The translations under genes and the position numbers were made by a program. Positions 1-9,651 of a stretch of DNA of 64,000 nucleotides are shown piece after piece. The notes beneath the pieces are model-generated. The model saw only the letters and a list, made by a program, of their open reading frames with translations. It had not been told where the DNA came from and searched no databases. The stretch comes from DATHGT01 sp035317605 (lineage in GTDB: Bacteria; Methylomirabilota; Methylomirabilia; Rokubacteriales; CSP1-6): positions 1 to 64,000 of the forward strand of contig DATHGT010000213.1 in the NCBI GenBank assembly GCA_035317605.1, written 5' to 3'. Position 1 is the stretch's first letter. Each line of letters begins with the position of its first letter.

Positions 1-290
1 CCACGACCGAGGAAAGCCTCGTGATCGCGCGACGTCTGGCCGCCGAGGAAGGCATCTTCTGCGGCGTGTCGACCGGCTGCAACGTGGCGGCGGCCCTCAA
101 GCTGGCCCGGCGGCATCCCGACCTGGCCGCCATCGTCACCATGGCCAACGACACCGGCCAGCGTTACTTCACGACGCCGCTGTGCGGCGCCGAGAAGCAC
201 GTCGACATCCCGGAGCGCGAGCATCCGATGGACGAGCGCACTCGCCAGCTCCTCGACCGGCACCAGGCGGCCTGGGAGATCCTCACCTGA
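1..290 (+). CDS. PLP-dependent cysteine synthase / CBS family, C-terminal fragment
   Basis: The window opens inside this gene (reading frame begins at base 3), so only about the last 95 residues are visible. They resemble the C-terminus of cysteine synthase-type enzymes, which bind pyridoxal phosphate and make cysteine from O-acetylserine and sulfide. Visible marks are EEGIFCGVSTGCNVAAAL, matching the glycine-rich EGI..G.S.GA stretch near the cofactor, and NDTGQRYFTT, matching the family's D.G.RY.(S/T)T end motif. The N-terminal half with the PLP lysine lies outside the window, so cysteine synthase and cystathionine beta-synthase-like members cannot be separated. The TGA at 288-290 overlaps the proposed start of the CoA-transferase gene. 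Confidence 0.8.
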   Translation, partial: TTEESLVIARRLAAEEGIFCGVSTGCNVAAALKLARRHPDLAAIVTMANDTGQRYFTTPLCGAEKHVDIPEREHPMDERTRQLLDRHQAAWEILT

Positions 291-1240
291 AATCCGCCGA
301 GTACGACTTCGTCGCCGCGCGGCGCCGCCTGGAGGCCAAGCCCAAGTCGGCGGGCGAGAAGCTCACCGATCTGGAGGACGCGGTCTCGCGCGTGAGCGAC
401 GGCGCGCACGTGGCGATCGGCGGCATCCTGTTCTCGCGCACGCCGATGGCGCTGATCCGCGAAGTCCTGCGCGCGCGGCGGCGCGGGCTCACGCTCATCC
501 GCAACCTCTCGTGCTACGAGGCCGAGCTGTTCATGGTGGCGGGTGGCATCGAGCGAATCGTCACCGCGTGGATGGGGATCGGGCTGCCGTGGGGCGTGTC
601 GAAGATCATGCGCCACCACGTCGAATCCGGGAACGTCGCGTTCGAGGAATGGAGCCATCTCGCCCTCGGGCTGCGCTTCCGCGCCGCCGCCATGGGCCTG
701 CCGTTCCTGCCGAGCCTCACCATGCTCGGCTCCGACCTCATGGCCGTGGGCGGGATGAAGACGCTCGAGGATCCCTACACCGGCGCCACGCTGGCCGCGG
801 TGCCCGCGCTCTTCCCCGACGTGGCGCTGCTGCACGTGCACCGCGCCGACCGCTTCGGCAACTGCCAGATCGACGGCTATCCGCACATGGACGCCGACAT
901 CGCGCGCGCCGCGACCACCGTGCTGGTCACGACCGAAGAGATCGTCCCCGAGGAAGAAACGCGCAAGCATCCGGACCGCACGGTCATCCCCGGCTTCGCG
1001 GTGGACGCGCTCGTGCACGTGCCATTCGGCTCGTATCCCCACGAGTGCTACGGGCTCTACGAGGCGGACGTGGAGCACTTCGACGAGTACGCCAAGGGCA
1101 TCGACGCGCGCGGGGCCGACGCGGTGAGCGACTACCTCGAGCGCTACGTGTACGCGCCCGCGACCTTCACCGACTACCTCGACCTCTTCGGCGGCGAGCG
1201 GCTGGCCCGCCAGGGCAAGAAAGCACGCGAGCTCACGTGA
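287..1240 (+). CDS. CoA-transferase subunit A (glutaconate CoA-transferase-like)
   Basis: Alpha-type subunit of a class I CoA-transferase, moving CoA between carboxylic acids. The family opening is clear: KLTDLEDAVSRVSDGAHVAIGG is followed by a long alpha/beta subunit with a QIDGYPHMDAD segment. The start is unusual. No ATG or GTG lies where the family normally begins; a CTG at 287 sits 8 bases after GGGAG (274-278) and overlaps the preceding stop. The alternatives are an ATG at 182, buried in the upstream gene, or a GTG at 392, which would remove conserved sequence. The gene is followed with a 4-base overlap by subunit B. The substrate is unknown; the LLM and DHDPS-family neighbours suggest a catabolic pathway. 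Confidence 0.8.
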   Translation: MKSAEYDFVAARRRLEAKPKSAGEKLTDLEDAVSRVSDGAHVAIGGILFSRTPMALIREVLRARRRGLTLIRNLSCYEAELFMVAGGIERIVTAWMGIGLPWGVSKIMRHHVESGNVAFEEWSHLALGLRFRAAAMGLPFLPSLTMLGSDLMAVGGMKTLEDPYTGATLAAVPALFPDVALLHVHRADRFGNCQIDGYPHMDADIARAATTVLVTTEEIVPEEETRKHPDRTVIPGFAVDALVHVPFGSYPHECYGLYEADVEHFDEYAKGIDARGADAVSDYLERYVYAPATFTDYLDLFGGERLARQGKKARELT

Positions 1241-2004
1241 GCGAATACAACGCGCAGGAGCTCCTGGCGGTGGTGGCGGCGCGCGAGCTGCGCGACGATA
1301 CCACCGTGTTCGCGGGCGTCGGCGTGCCGCTGCTCGCCGCCGCGCTGGCCAAGCAGCGGCAGGCGCCGCGGCTGACCATGGTGATCGAGGGCGGCATCAT
1401 CGGTCCCGAGATCGCGCCGGGACGCCTGCCCATCTCGACCAACGAGATGCGCGCGGCCTTCCGGGCGACCATGCTGCCCGCCATCACCGACGCGTTCCTG
1501 TTCGCCCAGCGCGGCTTCGTCGACGTGGGATTCATGGGTGGGGCTCAGATCGACCAGTTCGGCAACATCAACACGTCCGTGCTGGGCGGCGACTACTGGA
1601 AGCCGAAGGTCCGCCTGCCCGGCACCGGCGGCGCCAACGACATCGCCTCGCTGTGCCGCGAGATCATCATCGTGACCGCTCACGAGAAGCGCCGGTTCGT
1701 GCCGAAGGTGGATTTCATCACCAGCCCGGGCTGGCTCGCCGGCGATGGCTCGCGAGGGCGCGCCGGCCTGCTCTTCGGCGGCGTCTCGCGCGTGGTCACC
1801 ACGCTCGGCACCCTCGGCTTCGATCCCGTCTCGCGGCGCATGCGGATCGAAGCCGTGCATCCCGGCGCCACGATCGACAAGATCCGCGAGAACACTGGCT
1901 TCGACCTGCTCGACGCGCCGGAGATCTCGGCGACGCCGGCGCCGACGGCCGACGAGCTGGCGATGCTGCGCGCGCTCGATCCCGATCGGCGTTTCCTCGG
2001 GTAG
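1237..2004 (+). CDS. CoA-transferase subunit B
   Basis: Beta-type subunit of the same class I CoA-transferase. The GTG start at 1237 overlaps the stop of subunit A (GTGA), so the pair is probably translationally coupled and made in equal amounts. It opens with SEYNAQELLAVVAARELRDD, and MVIEGGIIGPE occupies the region where class I beta subunits carry the catalytic glutamate that forms the CoA thioester. GGAQIDQFGNINTSVLGG is the typical beta-subunit core. The 255-residue length is normal for a separate subunit. The substrate cannot be read from the sequence; glutaconate- and 3-oxoacid-type enzymes are the nearest relatives. Confidence 0.85.
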   Translation: MSEYNAQELLAVVAARELRDDTTVFAGVGVPLLAAALAKQRQAPRLTMVIEGGIIGPEIAPGRLPISTNEMRAAFRATMLPAITDAFLFAQRGFVDVGFMGGAQIDQFGNINTSVLGGDYWKPKVRLPGTGGANDIASLCREIIIVTAHEKRRFVPKVDFITSPGWLAGDGSRGRAGLLFGGVSRVVTTLGTLGFDPVSRRMRIEAVHPGATIDKIRENTGFDLLDAPEISATPAPTADELAMLRALDPDRRFLG

Positions 2005-2010
2005 CGCATC

Positions 2011-2946
2011 GTGGACTTCGGGCTCGCGATCAAGAACTTCGTCGGCCCCACCGAGACGCCCGACGTCGACGCGCTGATCGCCTACGCCGAGCGCGCCGAG
2101 GCGCTGGGCTTCGAGTCGCTGTGGGCGTGGGACCACGTGATCCTCGGCGTGGAGCCGGCCTTCCCGATCCTCGACGCGGTGGGGACGCTGACCGCGATCG
2201 CCGCCCGCACGCGGCGGATCAAGCTCGGCACCGGCGTGATGGTGCTGCCGCTGCGAAACCCGACCGTCGCCGCCAAGGCGCTGGGGACGCTCGACGTGAT
2301 CTCGAAGGGACGCCTGATCCTTGGCGTGGCCGCCGGGTGGTACGCGCGCGAGTTCGACGCGGTCGGAGTGCCGTTCAAGCAGCGCGGGCGTTTGTTCGAG
2401 CGCAACCTCGAGATCCTCACGCGGCTCTGGACCGAAGACCGGGTGACCCTCCAGGCCGACGAGTTCAACCTGCGCGAGGCCGTCATGCGGCCGAAGACCG
2501 TCCAGCGTCCGCGGCCGCCGATCCTCATCGGCGGCTACGTCGACGCCGTGCTCAAGCGCGCGGCCACCAAGGGCGACGGCTGGCTGACGTACTTCTACAC
2601 GCCGGAGAGCTACACGAAGTCGTGGGAGAAGATCCTCGCCTTCGCGCGCGAGGCCGGGCGCGATCCCGCCACGCTGACCGGGACCAACCAGCTCGCCATC
2701 TACGTCGGGCGCTCGCGCGCCGAGACCGAGGCGCCCATGCGGGAGTGGCTCCAGACCGAGTGGGACGTCGCGGCTTGGAGCGAGTCGACGATCGAGCACG
2801 CGATCCGCGGCAGCGTCGAGGAGTGCGTGGCCCAGCTCCGCGCCCACGTCGCCACCGGCGTCCACCGCATCATCCTGATCCCCTACCGCTACGAGCCCGA
2901 GCAGGTGGACATCATCGCCCGTGAGATCATTCCGCGTTTGAGATGA
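2011..2946 (+). CDS. LLM class F420-dependent oxidoreductase
   Basis: Luciferase-like monooxygenase fold protein of 311 residues. The family pattern is clear: an N-terminal strand (MDFGLAIKNF), AERAEALGFESLWAWDHV, the KLGTGVMVLPLRNP loop, and RLILGVAAGWYAREFDAVGV. Proteins of this class are (beta/alpha)8 barrels that bind F420 or FMN and oxidise or reduce small organic molecules. It starts with GTG six bases after subunit B and is followed 19 bases later by the DHDPS-family gene, so all four plus-strand genes are likely one transcript. The exact substrate is unknown. F420 use is inferred from the family and not shown by a local cofactor gene. Confidence 0.85.
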   Translation: MDFGLAIKNFVGPTETPDVDALIAYAERAEALGFESLWAWDHVILGVEPAFPILDAVGTLTAIAARTRRIKLGTGVMVLPLRNPTVAAKALGTLDVISKGRLILGVAAGWYAREFDAVGVPFKQRGRLFERNLEILTRLWTEDRVTLQADEFNLREAVMRPKTVQRPRPPILIGGYVDAVLKRAATKGDGWLTYFYTPESYTKSWEKILAFAREAGRDPATLTGTNQLAIYVGRSRAETEAPMREWLQTEWDVAAWSESTIEHAIRGSVEECVAQLRAHVATGVHRIILIPYRYEPEQVDIIAREIIPRLR

Positions 2947-2965
2947 TGGGACAGAGGAGACGACC

Positions 2966-3907
2966 ATGAATCAGCCGCTGCGCTTCTCCGGAGTGATGCC
3001 GGCGAACATCCTCCCCTTCACCGCCGATCTGGCGATCGACGAGCCGGCCTACCGGCGACACATCCGGTGGCTGTGCGACACGCGTGGAGTGACGGGGATC
3101 GTGGCCAACGGTCACGCCGCGGAGGTTTCGTCGCTCACGCGCGAGGAGCGCAGGCGCGCGCTGGCCATCGCGCTCGACGAGGTCGCCGGCGCCTGCCCGG
3201 TGATCGCGGGCGTGTATGGCGACGGCACCCTCGAAGCGGTGGAGCTGGCCCGGGACGCCAAGCGCGAAGGGGCCGCGGGCGTGCTCGTGTTCCCGCCGAC
3301 GCTGTTCATGTGGGGGGCGCAGGTCAAGCCGGACATGGTCATCCGCCACTTCTCCGAGATCGCCGAGCGCGCCGACCTGCCGATCGTGGTGTTCGAGTAC
3401 CCGCCGGCGTCGGGCATCGGCTATTCGCCCGAGACGCTGGCGCGGCTCGCCGAGATACCACAAGTTTCGGCGGTGAAGGACTGGTCCAACGAGATCGTGG
3501 CCCTGGAGGCCAACCTGCGCGCGCTGCGCGCGACGGGCCGGCCGGTGGCGCTGCTCTCGGCCTTCACGATGTCGCTGATGGCGAGCTTCCTGCTCGGCGC
3601 CGACGGCGCGATCTCCGGCATGGGCAGCGTCACCGCCGATCTCCAGGCCGAGCTGTTCGAGGCCTGCGGCAAGGGCGATCTCGACGGCGCCCGACGGATC
3701 AACGATCGGCTGGCCCCGCTCGTCTCCGTCTTCTACGCGCCGCCGTTCGTCGACATGCACAACCGGATGAAAGAGGCGCTGGTGCTGCTGGGCCGCATCC
3801 CGGCCGCCCACGTGCGGCCGCCGCTCACTCCAGTCTCGGTGCCGGAGAGAGATGCCATCCGGTCTGCGCTGATCGCGTCAGGACTCCTGAACGGAAGCGC
3901 TCGCTAA
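2966..3907 (+). CDS. Dihydrodipicolinate synthase family aldolase/lyase
   Basis: A 313-residue class I aldolase of the DHDPS/N-acetylneuraminate lyase family. The Schiff-base lysine is K171 in VSAVKDW and the conserved tyrosine is Y145 in FEYPP; the expected GVTGIVANGHAAE glycine-rich segment is near residue 45. It starts at ATG 2966 after AGAGGAG. The context, a CoA-transferase and an LLM oxidoreductase with no lysine genes, points to a catabolic lyase for a hydroxy- or keto-acid and not to DapA. The pyruvate-binding GTT signature of true DapA is replaced here by ANGHAAE, which also argues against lysine synthesis. Confidence 0.87.
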   Translation: MNQPLRFSGVMPANILPFTADLAIDEPAYRRHIRWLCDTRGVTGIVANGHAAEVSSLTREERRRALAIALDEVAGACPVIAGVYGDGTLEAVELARDAKREGAAGVLVFPPTLFMWGAQVKPDMVIRHFSEIAERADLPIVVFEYPPASGIGYSPETLARLAEIPQVSAVKDWSNEIVALEANLRALRATGRPVALLSAFTMSLMASFLLGADGAISGMGSVTADLQAELFEACGKGDLDGARRINDRLAPLVSVFYAPPFVDMHNRMKEALVLLGRIPAAHVRPPLTPVSVPERDAIRSALIASGLLNGSAR

Positions 3908-3915
3908 CGGAGCCG

Positions 3916-6666
3916 TCAGCGACGTGCGGCGGCGCGCGCCCGCGCCACCAGATCCTTGACGCCGGCGTTGTCGGGCTCGTGGCGGAGCGCGGCCTGGGCG
4001 ATGTCCAGCGCGCGCGCCGCCTGGCCCTCGTCCAGGAGGAACGCAGCGAGCGCGAGGCGCGCCTGGACGTCGGCCGGATCCACGGCGACCGCGCGCACGA
4101 ACGCGGTCTCCGCGTCACTCCGCCGCCCCAGCTCGCGGTAGCGGTGGCCCAGTCCGACCCACAGCGGCGCGCGGCCCGGCGCCATCTGAACGCTGCGTTC
4201 CATGTAGGTCACGCCCTGCGGCGAGCGGCCCTGGGACGCGTAGGCGAACCCCAGCAGATAGGTCGCGACCGCATCGAGGTCTCGCTCCGCGTCGAAGCCC
4301 TCGATGCGCGGAAAGGGTGCGCCGCGGATACGCCGGAAGATCTCCTCGAGCTCAGCGTTGGTGTCCACGTAGAGCGAGCGCGGGGTGACGAACTCGAGCG
4401 TCGGCACGTCGTCGGTATGCACGCGCGGCCTCGGGCCGACCAGATGCGCGACGCTGGCGTCGTCGATCACGAACGCCGCGAACATCGCGGCCGGGTGCCA
4501 GATCCCGATCGACTGAAGGTCGTGCCGGACGCCCGCCGTCGCCTCGATGCGGTTGACCAGCCTGTCGTAGACCCACGGGACCGGCTCGCGCGATCCGACC
4601 AGGAAGACGTCGCCGACCCCGGAGCTCCAGATCGCCACGCGCGGGAAGACGGCGCGGAACGTGGCCACGAGCAGCCGGAATTCGGGCGGGGCCAGGCAGT
4701 TGGTGTGCAGCCACTGCACCATCAGCCCGCCCGGCTTCAGCCGGTCGGCGACCGTCTGATAGAACTCGCGCGTGAACAGCGCGCCCACGCCGGCGATCCA
4801 GATGTCCGACGCGTCCGAGACCATCACGTCGTAGCGGTTCGGCGATCCCAGCAAACGGTTGCGTCCGTCGCCCACGAGCACGCGAACCCGCGGATCGTCG
4901 AGCACCCGTCGGTTGGCCCGCTCGAACAGGCGAGCCGCCGCGATCGCCGCCGGCTCCAGCTCGGCGATGTCGATGCGGGCGACCGGATGACGGGCGATCG
5001 CCGCGGCGGTCACGCCGGTCCCCAGGCCGAGCACGAACACCTCACGCGGGTCGGGATGGAGGAACATGGGCACGTGCCCGAGCAGGACCTGATTGGCCAT
5101 GTCGCGCGGATAGGTCGACGCGTCGGTCTTGCCGTTCGACCGATACACGAGATACCCGTCGGCCTCGTCGACGGAGATCGTGGTATTCAGGCCGTCGCGG
5201 TAGTAGAGCAATCGCAGCGACGCGACGCCCCGGGCCAGACCTTCGCGGTTGGCGAACATCGGCGCGAAGAATCCCGCGCCGATGGCGAAGACCTCTCGCG
5301 GCCAGGACGGCAGCACCAGGATCACGCCGAGGGCCACAAGCGCGGGAGCCAGCAGCGGCCACCGACGACGACTCCACGCGGTGACCAGCACGCCCATGCC
5401 GCCGATCAGGTTGGCGGCCACGCCGAGAACGAGCGTGCTGCGCAGCCCCAGGCCCGGGATGAGGATGAACCCGGCGACGAAGGCGCCGACGACCGTGCCC
5501 ACCGTGTTGGCAACGTAAGCGGTGCCGATCGAGCGACCCACGGACGTCGCGGAGCGCCCGAGACTCCCCACCGCGGCCGGGAACGCCGCGCCCATCAGGA
5601 GCGAGGGAAGGAACGCGACCAGCGCGGCGACCAGGAACTGCGCGGCGATCTGCCAGCCGAACGCACCGCGCACGAGAGGAAACACGCTCATGAGCACGAA
5701 CGGCAGGTGCGGCGCGATGAGCAGCGACGCCACGCCGCCCAGTCCGGTCATCGATTGGAGGACGCCGAAGGCCAGCCGGTGACCGGCCGGCTCCAGACGG
5801 AGTCGCGCGTAGATCGCGCTGCCCAGCCCCAGCCCCGCGAGGAGCACGACCACGAGGGTGCCGAACGCGTACACCGACGAGCCCATGACGAGCCCGAGTA
5901 ACCGCGCCCACACCAGCTCGTACGCCATGGCGGCCACGCCGGACAGCCCGAATCCGACGAGCAGCAGAACCGATTGGCCACGCGGGACACCGACCTCGGG
6001 GGGAAACGGCAGGTCTTCGGGAGCGCGACGCTCCGAGGTGCGCCCGGCGGCGCCGAGTGCGAGCGCGGCGACGGCGCAGAGGCCGTTGAGCGTGGCCGCG
6101 GTGGTGATCGCGGCGGTGAGCCCCAGCCACGGCAGCAACGCGTACGTCGCGAGCGCGGCTCCGGCGGCGGCGCCCATCGTGTTCCAACCGTAGAGGGCGG
6201 CGACGCCCTGCACGTGGTCCACCCCGACCGTCACCCGTCGCGCGAGCAGGGGCAGGGTGCCACCCATCAACGCCGCGGGCGGCAGGATGACGAGCGCGCT
6301 CAGCATGAACTGAACGCCCGCGTACCACCCGGGCCGGCTCTCGAGTCCGGGATAGAGAGCGAGATAGACCCGCTCCATTCCCCGAAACGCCCATGGACTC
6401 GCCAGCGCGTACAGACCGATCGCCGTTTCGACGAGTCCGTAGATCGTCAGCGCCCGTCCGGCATGACGGTCGGCGACGCGGCCCCACAGCCAGGCCCCGA
6501 CGGCCAGCCCGCCCAGGAATACCGCGAGGACCGTGCTGGTCGCCAGCGTGGCGCTCCCGAAAACGAGCACGAGCCGGCGCATCCAGACGATCTGATAGAC
6601 GAGAGAGGCGACGCCGGAGGCAATGGCGAGGATCAGCAGGAGCAGCGCGGGTCCTCGATTCGGCAC
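3916..6666 (-). CDS. Membrane-fused spermidine synthase-like protein with C-terminal TPRs
   Basis: A 916-residue three-part protein. Residues about 1-440 form many transmembrane helices with an MFS-like pattern (first helix ALLLLILAIASGVASLVYQ). A SAM-binding aminopropyltransferase-type Rossmann domain follows, with VFVLGLGTGVT, the acidic ELEP motif and VLVGDGRN. The last roughly 100 residues are tetratricopeptide repeats. Such fused synthases are common in soil bacteria and are annotated as polyamine synthase-like; substrates are mostly unproven. The start is GTG 6666. The gene is convergent with the DHDPS-family gene (8-base gap) and divergent from Liv cassette 1. The intergenic space 6667-6812 should hold both promoters, but no convincing element was found. 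Confidence 0.85.
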   Translation of the reverse strand: MPNRGPALLLLILAIASGVASLVYQIVWMRRLVLVFGSATLATSTVLAVFLGGLAVGAWLWGRVADRHAGRALTIYGLVETAIGLYALASPWAFRGMERVYLALYPGLESRPGWYAGVQFMLSALVILPPAALMGGTLPLLARRVTVGVDHVQGVAALYGWNTMGAAAGAALATYALLPWLGLTAAITTAATLNGLCAVAALALGAAGRTSERRAPEDLPFPPEVGVPRGQSVLLLVGFGLSGVAAMAYELVWARLLGLVMGSSVYAFGTLVVVLLAGLGLGSAIYARLRLEPAGHRLAFGVLQSMTGLGGVASLLIAPHLPFVLMSVFPLVRGAFGWQIAAQFLVAALVAFLPSLLMGAAFPAAVGSLGRSATSVGRSIGTAYVANTVGTVVGAFVAGFILIPGLGLRSTLVLGVAANLIGGMGVLVTAWSRRRWPLLAPALVALGVILVLPSWPREVFAIGAGFFAPMFANREGLARGVASLRLLYYRDGLNTTISVDEADGYLVYRSNGKTDASTYPRDMANQVLLGHVPMFLHPDPREVFVLGLGTGVTAAAIARHPVARIDIAELEPAAIAAARLFERANRRVLDDPRVRVLVGDGRNRLLGSPNRYDVMVSDASDIWIAGVGALFTREFYQTVADRLKPGGLMVQWLHTNCLAPPEFRLLVATFRAVFPRVAIWSSGVGDVFLVGSREPVPWVYDRLVNRIEATAGVRHDLQSIGIWHPAAMFAAFVIDDASVAHLVGPRPRVHTDDVPTLEFVTPRSLYVDTNAELEEIFRRIRGAPFPRIEGFDAERDLDAVATYLLGFAYASQGRSPQGVTYMERSVQMAPGRAPLWVGLGHRYRELGRRSDAETAFVRAVAVDPADVQARLALAAFLLDEGQAARALDIAQAALRHEPDNAGVKDLVARARAAARR

Positions 6667-6812
6667 GCGCCGCTACACTGGCGCGTCGGCGGGCCCCCAG
6701 TCAACAAAACAAATCCGGAAGGACCCGCCGTTGCGCAATACCGGTTTTTCGTGTAGATAGGAGCAGTTTTTCCCGAGAGGTGTTCCCAGCGAGCAAACGA
6801 GGAGGTTCTCCG

Positions 6813-8150
6813 ATGATCGAGCGATGGCACGACGAGCCGTGGGCGAAAGACATGTGGTGGAGCGGCAAGACGACGCGGCGCCGGTTCCTCGGGCTGTCGG
6901 CGACGGCCGCGGGCGCGCTCGGCGCCACGATCCTGGTGCCGGCGCCGTGGCGCGAGGCCTTCGGTCAGGCCAGGCCCTACAAGATCGGCGTGCTCCAGCC
7001 GCTGACGGGCGTGGGCGCCGCGGGAGGGAAGACGGCGCTGGTCGGCACGCAGCTCGCGGCGGACCGCATGAACAAGGCCGGCGGCATCAACGGCCGGCCC
7101 GTCGAGCTGGTCGTGGCCGACTACGAGTCGAAGCCCGACGTCGGGCGCCGCAAGGCCGAGAAGCTCGTGGTCGAGGACAAGGTGGACGTCGGCGAGGGCG
7201 GGTATCTCTCGAACGTCTGCCTCGCCTGCATGCCGGTGTTCGAGGATCACAAGACGGTCTGGATGATCGGCGTGTGCCTGGACACCACGATCACCACCTC
7301 GAAGTGCAGCAAGTACGTGTTCCGCACCTTCGACTACGCGCCGTCGCAGGCCGTGGCCTTCGCGCCCCATCTGGTGAAGATGGCGAAGAAGTGGCACATC
7401 GTGTACCTCGACTACGCCTGGGGCCAGTCGACGCGCGACGCCTACGTCGAGCAGATCAAGAAGGCCGGCGGTGAGATCGTCGGCGGCACGGGCATCCCGC
7501 TCGGCACCGCCGACATGACCGCGTTCATCTCGAAGATCACCGGGAGCTTCGACGGGCTCTTCGCCATCATGTTCGGCGCCAACGCGGTCACGTTCACGAC
7601 CCAGGCGTACGACCTCGGCCTGCTCAAGAAGGCGAAGTACGCGGGCGACGGCGCGGTGGCCGAGTCGACGCATCTCAAGGCGCTCGGCCAGAAGGTCGAG
7701 GGGTTCACCGGCATCAACCGCTACATTCCCGTGCTCACCAAGCCGATGGACACCCCGGCCCACAAGAAGTTCTTCGAAGAATCGAAGGTCCTGCTCAAGA
7801 AGATGGACCCGGACGGGCCGGACCCCGACCGCTACGTGCAGTCGAACTTCGAGGCGATGAACTTCATGAAGCTCGCCATCCAGAAGTCCGGCTTCCGCGG
7901 CCGCACCGACAAGCAGAGCCTGGAGGACTGGCGGAAGGAATCGCTCAAGCTCGTCGAGGCGCTCGAAGGGATGGAGGTCAAGGAAGGCGACGACTTCCCC
8001 CAGGGCGACAAGGTGCTGCGCCGGGAGGATCACCAGGCCTTCCTGCGGCAGTTCATCTTCGACATCAAGGACGGCAAGCATCGCCTCCTCGAAGTCGTCG
8101 CCCGAGAAAAGACGGTCGTCCCGCCCGCCTGCTCGTTCCCCGCGGCGTGA
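6813..8150 (+). CDS. Branched-chain amino acid-type ABC transporter substrate-binding protein (Tat signal)
   Basis: Periplasmic binding protein of Liv cassette 1, 445 residues, periplasmic-binding-protein type 1 fold (YKIGVLQPLTGVGAAGGK). A long N-region ends in TTRRRFLGLSATAAGALG, a twin-arginine motif followed by a hydrophobic stretch, so export through Tat is predicted. The start ATG 6813 is set by GGAGG at 6801-6805; the frame stays open upstream but without family sequence. The first ATPase gene follows with a 4-base overlap. Family members bind branched-chain amino acids, amides, urea or aromatic acids; the ligand here is unknown. The CLACMP and DTTITTSKC segments add cysteines unusual for the family. 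Confidence 0.88.
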   Translation: MIERWHDEPWAKDMWWSGKTTRRRFLGLSATAAGALGATILVPAPWREAFGQARPYKIGVLQPLTGVGAAGGKTALVGTQLAADRMNKAGGINGRPVELVVADYESKPDVGRRKAEKLVVEDKVDVGEGGYLSNVCLACMPVFEDHKTVWMIGVCLDTTITTSKCSKYVFRTFDYAPSQAVAFAPHLVKMAKKWHIVYLDYAWGQSTRDAYVEQIKKAGGEIVGGTGIPLGTADMTAFISKITGSFDGLFAIMFGANAVTFTTQAYDLGLLKKAKYAGDGAVAESTHLKALGQKVEGFTGINRYIPVLTKPMDTPAHKKFFEESKVLLKKMDPDGPDPDRYVQSNFEAMNFMKLAIQKSGFRGRTDKQSLEDWRKESLKLVEALEGMEVKEGDDFPQGDKVLRREDHQAFLRQFIFDIKDGKHRLLEVVAREKTVVPPACSFPAA

Positions 8151-8943
8151 CAGCCGCGTCACCTTCGACGGCCCCGGCCGGAAACGGCCGGGGCCCGTCG
8201 GCCGGCACCGCGGCGATCCTGCGCACCGAGGGTCTCTCGATGCGGTTCGGAGGGCTGGCCGCGCTCAACAACGTCTCCGTCACCGTGTCCCGCGGCGAGA
8301 TCCGGGCGGTGATCGGTCCCAACGGTGCCGGTAAATCGACGTTCTTCAACTGCCTGACCGGCGTGCTCAGCCCGACGAGCGGACGCATCGTCTTCGACGG
8401 TGAGGACATCACGGGCCTGCCGCCGCACCTGATCTCGCAGAAGTCGATCGCGCGCTCGTACCAGATCACCAACATCCTGCCCGGGGCCACCGTGCTCGAG
8501 AACGTGCGCATCGCCGTGCAGTCGCGCCATCACTCCTGGGCCCTCTTCCGTCACCACCGCGTCTACCGTGACGTGATCGAGCGCGCGCGCGCGGTGCTGG
8601 ACAGCGTGGGCCTGGCCGACAAGGACGCGGAGCTGGCGGCCAACCTCTCGCACGGCGAGCAGCGCAACCTCGAGATCGGCATCGCGCTCGCCACCGAGCC
8701 CAAGCTCCTCTGCCTCGACGAGCCGACGGCGGGCATGAGCGTCACCGAGACCCACGCCACCGTGGAGCTGATCCGGCGCATCGCCGCCGACCTCACCATC
8801 CTGATCGTCGAGCACGACATGGAGGTGGTGATGGGCCTGGCCCACACCATCACCGTGCTGCACTACGGCGAGGTGCTCGCCGAGGGGGCGCCGGCGGCGA
8901 TCCAGGCCAACCCGCGGGTGCAGGAGGTCTACCTCAAGACCTG

Positions 8944-8944
<1 letters not shown>
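8147..8944 (+). CDS. livG: Liv-type ABC transporter ATP-binding protein (LivG-like), cassette 1
   Basis: First ATPase of the cassette. Walker A is GPNGAGKS, the signature is LSHGEQR and Walker B is LLCLDEPTAGM, followed by the switch histidine in IVEHDME. The 265-residue length is normal. The GTG start at 8147 overlaps the binding-protein stop. The first roughly 25 encoded residues (TAASPSTAPAGNGRGPSAG) are low-complexity and not family-like because they read through a strong GC hairpin; the conserved part begins at ILRTEGLSMRFGG. No ATG, GTG or TTG lies between 8147 and the ATG at 8240, which is inside the conserved core. Confidence 0.88.
8166..8200 (+). repeat. GC hairpin with GAAA tetraloop at the binding protein/LivG junction, cassette 1
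   Basis: GGCCCCGGCCG (8170-8180) and CGGCCGGGGCC (8185-8195) form a perfect 11-bp stem closed by GAAA, extended by four more pairs past one bulged C. It begins about 15 bases after the binding-protein stop and lies inside the encoded N-terminus of LivG. Confidence 0.75.

Positions 8945-9647
<703 letters not shown>

Positions 9648-9651
<4 letters not shown>

Noticed and set aside
164..1078. Long minus-strand frame opposite the CoA-transferase
   Set aside because: It has Arg/His-rich low-complexity composition typical of the antisense of high-GC coding DNA; the plus-strand product is a clear family member.
3067..5901. 944-codon plus-strand open frame
   Set aside because: Runs through the DHDPS-family gene in a wrong frame and antisense to the aminopropyltransferase; no family features and composition dominated by R, G, A and H.
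6731..6759. Sigma-70 promoter for Liv cassette 1 (TTGCGC-N17-TAGATA)
   Set aside because: Spacing is right, but each hexamer matches only about three of six consensus bases.
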